A stretch of 6,597 nucleotides of DNA, from positions 4,530 to 11,126 of the forward strand of contig DMZT01000491.1 in NCBI GenBank assembly GCA_003484865.1, read 5' to 3'. The position numbers and the translations under genes were made by a program. The notes under the pieces were generated by a model. The model was not told the DNA's origin and did not search any database. It was given only the letters and a program-made list of their open reading frames with translations. Each line of letters starts with the position of its first letter. Within the stretch, counting starts at the first letter, position 1. This document shows, piece by piece, positions 1 through 6,067 of the stretch. This stretch comes from Stenotrophomonas sp. GTDB lineage: Bacteria; Pseudomonadota; Gammaproteobacteria; Xanthomonadales; Xanthomonadaceae.

Positions 1-2093
1 ACCAGCTCCGGGCGCTGGCGCAGCGCGCCGGTCAGGCGCGTGGCCTGCAGCGCGACCTGCGCGCTGTCCACGTCCGACAGCGAGTACTGGTACTCGGTCG
101 CGGCCACGCGGGTATCCAGGGTGACGTCCTGCACCGGCTTGAGGTACAGCGCCACCCCGGGAATGCCGGCCACGGCCTTCTGCAGGCGCGGCAGGATCTT
201 GTCGAGCCCATCGCGGTCGCCGCGCTCCTTGAGCACGATCGACAGCTGGCCCTGGTTGAGCGTCGGGTTCATGGTCCCGGCGCCGATGAAGGCCGAGACA
301 CCGGTCACTGCCGGATCGCTGCGCAGCGCTTCGGCCACGGCCTTGGTGCGCTGCTCCATCTGCGGGAAGGCGATGTTCTGGTCGGCCTGCACCACACCGG
401 TGATCAGGCCGGTGTCCTGCTCGGGCAGCAGGCCCTTGGGGATCACGATGTACAGCACCACGGTCAGCACCAGTGCGCCGGCGGCGACGGCCAGGGTCAG
501 CGGCTGGTGATCCAGCACCCAGTCCAGGCTGCGCTCATACAGGCCCACGGTGCGCGACCACACGGTGGTCTTGCCCGCTGCGGCGGCGCGCTCGTGCGCG
601 TCTTCGCCCTCGGGCAGCGCATCGGGCTTGAGCAGGTAGGCGCACATCATCGGGGTGAGCGTCAGCGAGATCAGCATCGACAGCGTCACCGCGATGCTCA
701 GCACCCAGGCGAATTCGTGGAACAGGCGGCCGGTGACGCCGGGCATCAGCAGCAGCGGCAGGAACACCGCCACCAGCGAAATCGTCAGCGAGAGCACGGT
801 GAAGCCGATCTGCTGCGCGCCGATCTCGGCCGCTTCCGGCCCGCTCTTGCCCTGTTCGATGTAACGCACGATGTTCTCGATCATCACGATCGCATCGTCG
901 ACCACGAAGCCGGTGGCCACCACCAGCGCCATCAGCGAGAGGTTGTCCAGCGACATGCCGGCAAACGCCATCACGCCGAAGGTGCCGGCCAGTGACAGCG
1001 GCACCGCCACCGAGGGAATGATGGTCGCCCACAGGCGGCGCAGGAACACGAAGATCACCGCGACCACCAGGCCGATGGTCAGGATCAGGGTGAACTGCAC
1101 TTCATGCACCGAAGCACGGATGGTCTCGGTACGGTCGTTGAAGATGTCCAGATGCACGTCGGCCGGCAGCACGTTCTGCAGCTGCGGCAGCAACGCGCGG
1201 ATGCGCTCGACGGTCTGCACGATGTTCGCGCCCGGCTGGCGCCGCACTTCCAGCAGCACCGCCGGCTTGCCATCGGCCCACGCGGCCAGCTGGTCGTTCT
1301 CCACGCCGTCGATCACGTTGGCCACATCGGACAGGCGCACCGGGCGGCCGTTCTTGTAGCTGATGATGGTGTCGCGATACTCGGCGGCACTGGTCAGCTG
1401 GTCGTTGGTGCCGATCGAGTAGGACTGGGTCTTGCCGTTGAGCGAGCCCTTTGGCGCGTTGACGTTGGCCTGGGTGAGCGAACTGCGCAGCTCTTCCAGG
1501 GTCAAACCCATGTTGGACAGCTGCGCCGGGTTGACCTGGATGCGCACGGCCGGGCGCACGTTGCCGGCGATGGAGACCAGGCCCACGCCCTGCACCTGCG
1601 ACAGGCGCTGGGCGAGGATGGAGTCGGCGTAATTGTTGACGTCGCGCAGCGGGCGCGTGTCGGAGGTGAGCTTGAGGGTGACGATCGCCGCGTCGGCCGG
1701 GTTCACCCGGTTGTAGACCGGCTGGTAGGGCAGCGAGGAGGGCAGGGTGGCCTGGCGGATCGCGGCCTGCACATCCTGTGCGGCGATGTCGATGTCGCGG
1801 TCCATCGAGAACTGCAGGATGATCGTGGACAGCCCTGCGGACGAATCGGAAGTCATGATCTCCAGCCCGGAAATCTGCCCGAACTGGCGCTCCAGCGGCG
1901 TGGTCACCAGCGAGGCCATGGTGACCGCATTGGCACCGGGATACTGGGTGGTCACCACCAGGCTGGGCGCATCGATCTCGGGCAGCGCCGACACCGGCAG
2001 CTGGCGGTAGCCGAGGATGCCGAGCAGCAGCAGGCCCGCCATCAGCAGCGAGGTGGCGATCGGGCGGCGGATGAAAATCGTCGAAAAGCCCAC
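1..2093 (-). CDS. RND efflux permease, MdtB/MdtC (SmeJ/SmeK)-like, 3' part missing
   Basis: Inner-membrane pump of a tripartite efflux system; it uses the proton gradient to move compounds from the inner membrane or periplasm into an outer-membrane channel. 697 complete codons are visible; the family is about 1,020-1,050 residues, so the second half continues past the left edge. The N-terminus reads (V/M)GFSTIFIRRPIATSLLM, with TM1 near residues 12-32, then LPVSALPEID and the PLERQFGQISG segment typical of MdtB. TM2 is near 334-352. TM4 carries GFVVDDAIVMIEN, whose D399-D400 pair corresponds to the AcrB proton-relay aspartates. TM7 is near 532-551, followed by PKGLLPEQDTG. The relay lysine of TM10 lies outside the window. 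GTG is the start: an in-frame TGA lies 13 codons upstream with no ATG between, and AAGGA sits 7 bases before GTG. It is cotranscribed with the adaptor gene upstream. Family assignment is firm; substrate and exact ortholog (MdtB, MdtC, MuxB, SmeJ) are not decidable here. Confidence 0.95.
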   Translation of the reverse strand, partial: MGFSTIFIRRPIATSLLMAGLLLLGILGYRQLPVSALPEIDAPSLVVTTQYPGANAVTMASLVTTPLERQFGQISGLEIMTSDSSAGLSTIILQFSMDRDIDIAAQDVQAAIRQATLPSSLPYQPVYNRVNPADAAIVTLKLTSDTRPLRDVNNYADSILAQRLSQVQGVGLVSIAGNVRPAVRIQVNPAQLSNMGLTLEELRSSLTQANVNAPKGSLNGKTQSYSIGTNDQLTSAAEYRDTIISYKNGRPVRLSDVANVIDGVENDQLAAWADGKPAVLLEVRRQPGANIVQTVERIRALLPQLQNVLPADVHLDIFNDRTETIRASVHEVQFTLILTIGLVVAVIFVFLRRLWATIIPSVAVPLSLAGTFGVMAFAGMSLDNLSLMALVVATGFVVDDAIVMIENIVRYIEQGKSGPEAAEIGAQQIGFTVLSLTISLVAVFLPLLLMPGVTGRLFHEFAWVLSIAVTLSMLISLTLTPMMCAYLLKPDALPEGEDAHERAAAAGKTTVWSRTVGLYERSLDWVLDHQPLTLAVAAGALVLTVVLYIVIPKGLLPEQDTGLITGVVQADQNIAFPQMEQRTKAVAEALRSDPAVTGVSAFIGAGTMNPTLNQGQLSIVLKERGDRDGLDKILPRLQKAVAGIPGVALYLKPVQDVTLDTRVAATEYQYSLSDVDSAQVALQATRLTGALRQRPEL

Positions 2094-2100
2094 GGGCGGG

Positions 2101-2105
2101 TCCTT
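2101..2105 (-). promoter_or_regulatory. Ribosome binding site of the RND permease, deciding a GTG start
   Basis: The minus strand reads AAGGA, then 7 bases, then GTG (2093-2091). The reading frame is open upstream only as far as a TGA 13 codons before the GTG, and no ATG occurs in between. The site therefore fixes the non-ATG start. Confidence 0.75.
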
Positions 2106-2137
2106 GCTGGTGCGTCGTGCTGCGTTGGATCAGGCGA

Positions 2138-2159
2138 ACGCCGGCGCGTGGGCCGGCGT
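2138..2159 (-). other. Perfect hairpin in the spacer between adaptor and permease genes
   Basis: ACGCCGGC and GCCGGCGT (8-bp perfect arms) flank a 6-base loop inside the 88-base gap of the efflux operon. No T-run follows on the transcribed (minus) strand, so a classical terminator is unlikely. It could act as an mRNA-stabilising or processing stem that sets adaptor-to-pump ratio, or as partial attenuation; that role is inference. It lacks the GTAG head of the other hairpins in the window. Confidence 0.5.
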
Positions 2160-2181
2160 CAGGAACGTAGGGCGGGCGCGA

Positions 2182-3420
2182 TCAGCGCGGACCGCCACCG
2201 CGGCGTCCACCACCACCCTGCTGCTGGGCGGCCTTGAGTTCGGCTTCGGTCGGTGCGGCCGGGGTTTCGCCCGGCTTGAGCGCGGTCACCTTCGCACCCG
2301 GCTTGAGCCGGAACTGGCCTTCGCTCACGACACGCTCGCCGCCTTTCAGGCCCTCGGTGATCTGCACCTGGCTGTCGCCGACTTCCACGCCGCTCTTCAC
2401 CGTCTGCATGGCCACGGTGCTGTCCGGCTTGACGATGTAGACGTATTCGCCGTCCGGCCCGCGCATCACGGCCTGGGTCGGGATCACCACGCCGCCGGCG
2501 ATGGTGCGCAGCTGCATGCGGACATTGACGAACTGGCCCGGCCACAGCGAGTTGTCTTCGTTGTCGAACAGGGCGCGCGCGCGGAAGGTGCCGCTGTCGC
2601 TGCTGATCTGGTTGTCCACCACATCCAGCTTTCCGCCGTCGGTAAGGACGTGCGCGTCGTTGCGGTCCAGTGCGGCGATGTCTACCGGGCCGGCGGCCTG
2701 GGCCTGGCGCACGGCCGGCAGCTGGCGCTCGGGCAGGTTGAACACGACATGGATCGGATGAATCTGAGTCAGCGTCACCAACGCCGTGCCGGCGCTGACA
2801 ATGTTGCCGGCGTCGACCGCGCGGATACCGGCGATGCCGGAGATCGGGGCGGTCACGCGGGTGTACTGCAGCTGCACCTGGGCGGCGCGCATGCTGGCCT
2901 CGTTGGCGGCCACGGCACTTTCGAACTGGGCCACCTGGTTGCGCTGGGTATCCAGGTCGGTCTTGGCCACGTACTGGCGATATTCGGCCGAATTGGAGCG
3001 CTGGTAGTTGGAGCGGGCGGTGGCGAGCTGGGCCTGGTTCTGGCGCTTGGCGGCCGCAGCTTCGTCGTAACTGGCCTGCAGGGTGCGCGGATCGATCTGC
3101 GCGAGCAGGTCGCCCTTCTTCACTTCCTGGCCCTCCTTGAAGTTCAGGCTGATCAGCTGGCCACCGACCTGCGGGCTGACGGTAACGGTATTCATCGCCG
3201 CGACCGTGCCAAGCGCGCTGGCATACACCGGCACGTCCTGGCGGACTGCATCGATCACCGTGACCGGCACCGGGCCGGCATTGGCCGGATCACCGCCCTG
3301 GCGCCCTTCGGCGGCCGGACCGCCTGCATCCCCCTTCTTGCCGCCCATCAGGCGCATTCCGACCACGGCAACCACCAGCACTGCGACCACCAGCAGCACG
3401 ATCTTCCAGAAACGCGACAT
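2182..3420 (-). CDS. RND efflux periplasmic adaptor (membrane fusion protein), MdtA/SmeI-like
   Basis: Adaptor bridging the RND pump to an outer-membrane channel across the periplasm. 412 residues, normal for the family. Residues 5-23 form a hydrophobic signal or anchor segment with no lipobox, followed by a Gly/Lys-rich linker to about 50. The first biotinyl-lipoyl half is near 78-112 (TVSPQVGGQL and GQEVKKGDLLAQIDP). An Ala/Gln-rich alpha-hairpin spans about 113-183, and the second lipoyl half is near 187-217 (RVTAPISGIAGIRAVDAGN). The beta-barrel begins at HPIHVVFNLPE (221-231), and the membrane-proximal domain spans about 310-382 (VVIPTQAVMRGPDGEYVYIV). The tail is Gln/Gly/Arg-rich (GGGGRRGGGPR). 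The order and many signature words match E. coli MdtA. The ATG has AGGAG 7 bases upstream. First gene of a minus-strand operon with the permease; no outer-membrane factor gene is seen, so the channel is encoded elsewhere or beyond the left edge. Confidence 0.95.
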   Translation of the reverse strand: MSRFWKIVLLVVAVLVVAVVGMRLMGGKKGDAGGPAAEGRQGGDPANAGPVPVTVIDAVRQDVPVYASALGTVAAMNTVTVSPQVGGQLISLNFKEGQEVKKGDLLAQIDPRTLQASYDEAAAAKRQNQAQLATARSNYQRSNSAEYRQYVAKTDLDTQRNQVAQFESAVAANEASMRAAQVQLQYTRVTAPISGIAGIRAVDAGNIVSAGTALVTLTQIHPIHVVFNLPERQLPAVRQAQAAGPVDIAALDRNDAHVLTDGGKLDVVDNQISSDSGTFRARALFDNEDNSLWPGQFVNVRMQLRTIAGGVVIPTQAVMRGPDGEYVYIVKPDSTVAMQTVKSGVEVGDSQVQITEGLKGGERVVSEGQFRLKPGAKVTALKPGETPAAPTEAELKAAQQQGGGGRRGGGPR

Positions 3421-3476
3421 TCAATAACTCCTGAGGGGGCTGGCGGAGGGCGGGGGGCCCGGTTGGCTAGGCGCAA

Positions 3477-3482
3477 AGCATA
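3477..3482 (-). promoter_or_regulatory. Candidate -10 box of the efflux operon
   Basis: The minus strand reads TATGCT (4 of 6 matches to TATAAT), which would place transcription start near 3470 and give an untranslated leader of about 50 bases. No good -35 hexamer lies 16-18 bases upstream. Either the promoter needs an activator or this is not the real box. Confidence 0.25.
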
Positions 3483-3500
3483 CTCGTCGCCCGTGGCCTT

Positions 3501-3510
3501 TCATGCATGA
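3501..3510. promoter_or_regulatory. 10-bp palindrome, possible operator
   Basis: TCATGCATGA is a perfect palindrome. It overlaps the place where the -35 of the candidate efflux promoter would lie and abuts the first direct repeat. Its position suits a dimeric repressor; binding is inference, and a short palindrome could occur by chance. Confidence 0.3.
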
Positions 3511-3548
3511 CGGATGGGACGGGCGATCAGACCGGATGTGACGGGTGA
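3511..3548 (+). repeat. Two 16-bp direct repeats with 22-bp period
   Basis: CGGATGGGACGGGCGA (3511-3526) and CGGATGTGACGGGTGA (3533-3548) agree at 14 of 16 positions and are separated by 6 bases. Start-to-start distance is 22 bp, about two helical turns, so both copies face the same side of the DNA. This spacing is typical of tandem response-regulator sites. No known binding protein is recognised from the motif. Confidence 0.5.
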
Positions 3549-3640
3549 GGTTCCCTCCATGAACGTTTGCCGGGGCAGAAAGTTACAGCGCGTCCGGCCC
3601 CGATGCCCTACATTCAGGTTCGACCGCCGTTCTGACCCGT

Positions 3641-3644
3641 GGAG
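3641..3644 (+). promoter_or_regulatory. Ribosome binding site deciding the amidohydrolase start
   Basis: GGAG lies 7 bases before ATG 3652. The frame is open back to an ATG at 3514, but this site, and the signal peptide that begins exactly at 3652, favour the inner start. Confidence 0.7.
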
Positions 3645-3651
3645 ACCTTCA

Positions 3652-4980
3652 ATGCCCCGTCTGTCGCTGTTGATGTCCGCCCTGCTGCTCGCCGCCCCCG
3701 GCCTGGCGGCCGCCGCCCCCGCCGAACGCCCGGAAGTGGCCGCCGCCGCGACCCGCCTCAAGGCCCAGGTGATCGACTGGCGCCGCGACTTCCACCAGCA
3801 CCCGGAGCTGTCCAACCGCGAAGAACGCACCTCGGCCAAGGTGGCCGAACGCCTGCGCGCGATGGGCCTGAAGCCGCAGACCGGCATCGCCCACCACGGC
3901 GTGGTGGCCATCATCAAGGGCGGCAAGCCCGGCCCCCGGATCGCCCTGCGCGCGGACATGGACGCGCTGCCGGTGACCGAACAGACCGGCCTGCCGTTCG
4001 CCTCCAAGGCCACCAGCACCTACCGTGGCGAGACGGTCGGGGTGATGCACGCCTGCGGCCACGACGCCCACACCGCCACCCTGCTGGGCGTGGCCGATGC
4101 GCTGGTGAAGATGCGCGCGAACCTGCCCGGCGAGGTCATGCTGATCTTCCAGCCCGCCGAAGAGGGTGCGCCGCCGCCGGAAGAGGGCGGTGCGGCGCTG
4201 ATGCTCAAGGAAGGGCTGTTCAAGGACTTCAAGCCCGAAGCCGTGTTCGGCCTGCATGTGTTCTCCAGCGTGCCGGCCGGCCAGATCGCGGTGCGTGGCG
4301 GCCCGCTGATGGCAGCGTCGGATCGGTTCGGGATCAAGGTGATCGGCCGCCAGACCCACGGCTCGGCGCCGTGGAACGGGGTAGACCCGATCGTGGCCAC
4401 CGCCGACCTGGTCGGCACCGCGCAGACCATCGTCAGCCGCCGCGCCAACCTCTCCAAGCAGCCGGCGGTGGTGACCTTCGGCGCGATCAAGGGCGGCATC
4501 CGTTACAACATCATTCCCGATGAAGTGGAGATGGTCGGCACCATCCGCACCTTCGACGAGGGCATGCGCCAGCAGATCTTCGCCGACCTGCGCAACGTGG
4601 CCGAGCACACCGCCGCCGCACACGGGGCCAAGGCGGAAACCGAGATCTACGAGTCCGAGGGCAACCCGGCCACGGTCAACGATCCGGCACTGACCGCGCG
4701 GATGCTGCCGAGCCTGCAGGCCGTGGTCGGCGAGGGCAATGTGTACGAGCCGCCGCTGCAGATGGGGGCCGAGGACTTCTCGCTGTACGCCCAGCAGGTG
4801 CCGGGCATGTTCTTCTTCGTGGGCTCCACCAGCGAGGGGATCGATCCGGCGACCGCGCCGGCCAACCACTCGCCGAAGTTCCTGCTCGATGAGAAGGCGC
4901 TGGATGTGGGCCTGCGCGCGTTGCTGCAGGTCAGTCTGGATTATCTCAATGGGACGCCGGCTGTGCCTGCGGCGGGGTGA
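3652..4980 (+). CDS. Exported M20-family (M20D) metal-dependent amidohydrolase
   Basis: Predicted zinc- or manganese-type hydrolase of the HipO/AbgA/auxin-conjugate hydrolase family, which cleaves amide bonds of N-acyl amino acids such as hippurate or indoleacetyl conjugates; the actual substrate cannot be read from sequence. 442 residues. A Sec signal peptide covers about 1-22 (MPRLSLLMSALLLAAPGLAA), implying a periplasmic enzyme. Motifs in order: FHQHPELSNREE (47-58), RADMDALP (100-107), MHACGHDAHT (132-141), QPAEEG (167-172), GLHV (ending H202-V203), the lid-domain HGSAPWNGVDP, GGIRYNIIPDE, and NHSPKF (from N405). Likely metal ligands are C135, H137, E171, H202 and H406, matching the set in plant IAA-amino acid hydrolases, so the enzyme looks intact. 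The start is set by GGAG 7 bases upstream and the signal peptide; an ATG 46 codons earlier gives a basic, unrelated extension. It is a single gene, divergent from the efflux operon and closed by a hairpin terminator. Confidence 0.95.
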   Translation: MPRLSLLMSALLLAAPGLAAAAPAERPEVAAAATRLKAQVIDWRRDFHQHPELSNREERTSAKVAERLRAMGLKPQTGIAHHGVVAIIKGGKPGPRIALRADMDALPVTEQTGLPFASKATSTYRGETVGVMHACGHDAHTATLLGVADALVKMRANLPGEVMLIFQPAEEGAPPPEEGGAALMLKEGLFKDFKPEAVFGLHVFSSVPAGQIAVRGGPLMAASDRFGIKVIGRQTHGSAPWNGVDPIVATADLVGTAQTIVSRRANLSKQPAVVTFGAIKGGIRYNIIPDEVEMVGTIRTFDEGMRQQIFADLRNVAEHTAAAHGAKAETEIYESEGNPATVNDPALTARMLPSLQAVVGEGNVYEPPLQMGAEDFSLYAQQVPGMFFFVGSTSEGIDPATAPANHSPKFLLDEKALDVGLRALLQVSLDYLNGTPAVPAAG

Positions 4981-4987
4981 AACGACG

Positions 4988-5022
4988 GTAGGTCCCGGCC
5001 GTTGGCCGGGACCTTTCGTTTT
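4988..5022 (+). terminator. GTAG-headed REP-like hairpin acting as intrinsic terminator
   Basis: GTAG (4988-4991) is followed by GTCCCGGCC, loop GTT and GGCCGGGAC (4992-5012); counting the flanking A-T and G-C pairs, the stem reaches 11 bp (4990-5014). TTTCGTTTT follows, and the structure starts only 8 bases after the amidohydrolase stop. The GTAG head and short-loop stem match the SMAG-type REP elements of Stenotrophomonas and relatives. The T-rich tail adds rho-independent termination. Confidence 0.75.
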
Positions 5023-5028
5023 CGCCGC

Positions 5029-5057
5029 CGGACGCCGCGCGCCTACCGGCGTAAAAT
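5029..5057 (+). promoter_or_regulatory. Candidate queF promoter, possibly giving a leaderless mRNA
   Basis: TAAAAT (5052-5057, 5 of 6 to TATAAT) lies 17 bases after CGGACG (5029-5034, 3 of 6 to TTGACA). Only 6 bases separate the -10 box from the queF ATG at 5064, so transcription would begin at or next to the start codon. No Shine-Dalgarno sequence is evident before that ATG, which agrees with a leaderless message. Confidence 0.4.
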
Positions 5058-5063
5058 GGCGGC

Positions 5064-5882
5064 ATGAATACCCCCCAGGACTCCAGCCTCGGTCGCGAGG
5101 TGGCTTACCCGTCGCAGTACGATCCCGGCCTGCTCTTCCCCATCCCGCGCCGCGGCGCCCGCGAGGAAATCGGCCTGGACGAAGCGGCGCTGCCGTTCGT
5201 CGGCCATGACCGCTGGCAGGCCTATGAGCTGAGCTGGCTGGACGGTCGCGGCAAGCCGCGTGTGGCCGTGGCCACGGTCAGCGTGCCGTGCACCTCGCCG
5301 AACCTGATCGAATCCAAGTCGTTCAAGCTGTATCTCAACTCGCTCAACAGCACGCGTTTCGATGATGACGCGGCCGCGCGCCTGTGCATCACCCGCGATC
5401 TGTCGGCGTGTGCCGGGGCGGTGGTGACGGTGGTGCTCGGGGTGCCGCCGCTGGTGGAAGAGGCCGAGGGCGAGTCCTTGGACGAGCGCGATGTCGCCAT
5501 CGAACGCTACGGCCCGCCGGCCCCGGAATTCCTGTTCGCCGACGCCGATGAGGTGGTCACCGAAACGTTGAGTTCGGCCCTGCTCAAGTCCAACTGCCCG
5601 GTCACCGGCCAGCCGGACTGGGCCAGCGTCAGCGTGCGTTACCACGGCCCGAAGATCGACCGCGACGGCCTGCTGAAATACCTGATCAGCTACCGCGAAC
5701 ACGCCGAATTCCACGAGCAGTGCGTGGAGCGGATCTTCAGCGAAATCACCCAGCGCTGCGCACCGCAGTGGCTGGAAGTGGAAGCGCGCTACACCCGCCG
5801 CGGCGGCCTGGACATCAACCCGTGGCGGGCCAGCCCGGGCATCGAGCTGCCGGCCCGCACCGTCCGCGACCTGCGGCAGTAG
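5064..5882 (+). CDS. queF: NADPH-dependent 7-cyano-7-deazaguanine reductase (preQ0 reductase), long type
   Basis: Cytosolic enzyme reducing the nitrile of preQ0 to the aminomethyl of preQ1, using two NADPH, on the route to the tRNA base queuosine. 272 residues, close to the 282 of E. coli QueF, with two tunnelling-fold halves. The N-terminal half carries the QueF motif [11 protein letters not shown] (83-93), whose E83 corresponds to E. coli E89. The C-terminal half has [14 protein letters not shown] with catalytic C178 (forms the thioimide intermediate) and D185, then [11 protein letters not shown] with H217 and E218, and ends in [15 protein letters not shown]. All key residues are present. 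The only in-frame ATG is at 5064, because an in-frame TAA sits at 5052-5054; no clear ribosome binding site precedes it. No other queuosine gene adjoins it here. The stop TAG lies inside a GTAG-headed hairpin. Confidence 0.97.
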   Translation: MNTPQDSSLGREVAYPSQYDPGLLFPIPRRGAREEIGLDEAALPFVGHDRWQAYELSWLDGRGKPRVAVATVSVPCTSPNLIESKSFKLYLNSLNSTRFDDDAAARLCITRDLSACAGAVVTVVLGVPPLVEEAEGESLDERDVAIERYGPPAPEFLFADADEVVTETLSSALLKSNCPVTGQPDWASVSVRYHGPKIDRDGLLKYLISYREHAEFHEQCVERIFSEITQRCAPQWLEVEARYTRRGGLDINPWRASPGIELPARTVRDLRQ

Positions 5883-5901
5883 AGCGACCCCACGGGTCGC
5901 T
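5879..5901 (+). repeat. GTAG-type REP-like hairpin overlapping the queF stop codon
   Basis: GTAG (5879-5882) is followed by AGCGACCC, loop CAC, GGGTCGCT: a perfect 8-bp stem with a 3-base loop. TAG of the head is the queF stop codon. No T-run follows, so it is better read as a REP (SMAG-like) unit than as an intrinsic terminator. It pairs in inverted orientation with the unit at 5926-5948. Confidence 0.7.
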
Positions 5902-5925
5902 GCCCCGGAACCCGGCACCACGCGC

Positions 5926-5948
5926 AGCCACCCATGGGGTGGCTCTAC
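5926..5948 (-). repeat. GTAG-type REP-like hairpin, inverted partner
   Basis: Read on the minus strand: GTAG, AGCCACCC, loop CAT, GGGTGGCT. This is again an 8-bp perfect stem with a 3-base loop, the same total length (23) as the unit at 5879-5901, and opposite orientation. The 24-base spacer makes the two a BIME-like inverted pair between queF and the LysM gene. The stem sequences differ but begin alike (AGCGACCC versus AGCCACCC). Confidence 0.7.
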
Positions 5949-6067
5949 CCCCGGGCAACGTGGCCGCCGGTAGCCGTTCCGCACGTCTTCACACCCACGC
6001 CATGCCCCATTAACAAGGGCTGTGACACCGTGCCTCCCATGTCGTCAATCAAGACGGGAGTGTATGG

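Larger units (their letters stand above)
3421..3651. promoter_or_regulatory. Divergent intergenic region between the efflux operon and the amidohydrolase
   Basis: 231 bases that must hold the promoters for both directions. They contain a 10-bp palindrome (3501-3510), two 16-bp direct repeats (3511-3526 and 3533-3548), a weak minus-strand -10 candidate (3477-3482), and a ribosome binding site at each gene start. I could not find a convincing plus-strand -35/-10 pair for the amidohydrolase. No regulator gene adjoins the operon in this window. Confidence 0.6.

Noticed and set aside
1104..2237. Plus-strand open frame (377 codons) opposite the RND permease
   Set aside because: The opposite strand encodes a strongly conserved RND protein; this frame has low-complexity His/Gly/Arg composition and no domain.
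3435..3457. G-rich tract in the efflux operon leader, considered as a G-quadruplex
   Set aside because: There are only three runs of three or more G, with an 8-base gap between the first two; a canonical four-run motif is not met.
2017..3510. Long plus-strand open frame (497 codons) opposite the adaptor gene
   Set aside because: It lies antisense to a clear MdtA-like gene, reads His/Arg/Gly-rich with no recognisable motif, and is an expected shadow in high-GC DNA.
3583..3614. TTACAG (3583-3588) and TACATT (3609-3614) as amidohydrolase promoter
   Set aside because: The spacer is 20 bases, too long for a standard sigma-70 promoter.
3514..3651. 46-codon N-terminal extension of the amidohydrolase
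   Set aside because: It would place a basic stretch before a textbook signal peptide and lacks a good ribosome binding site; GGAG at 3641-3644 fits the inner ATG.
3649..4869. Minus-strand open frame (406 codons) opposite the amidohydrolase
   Set aside because: Antisense shadow: the plus strand carries all M20 motifs, while this frame shows only Gly/His/Arg-rich filler.
5043..5984. Minus-strand open frame (313 codons) opposite queF
   Set aside because: queF on the plus strand is certain from its catalytic residues; the antisense frame has no family signature and also spans the REP-like pair.
5988..6016. TTCACA (5988-5993), 17 bases, TAACAA (6011-6016) as promoter of the LysM gene
   Set aside because: The -35 matches 5 of 6 but the -10 only 3 of 6; too weak to list as a feature, though the position is sensible.
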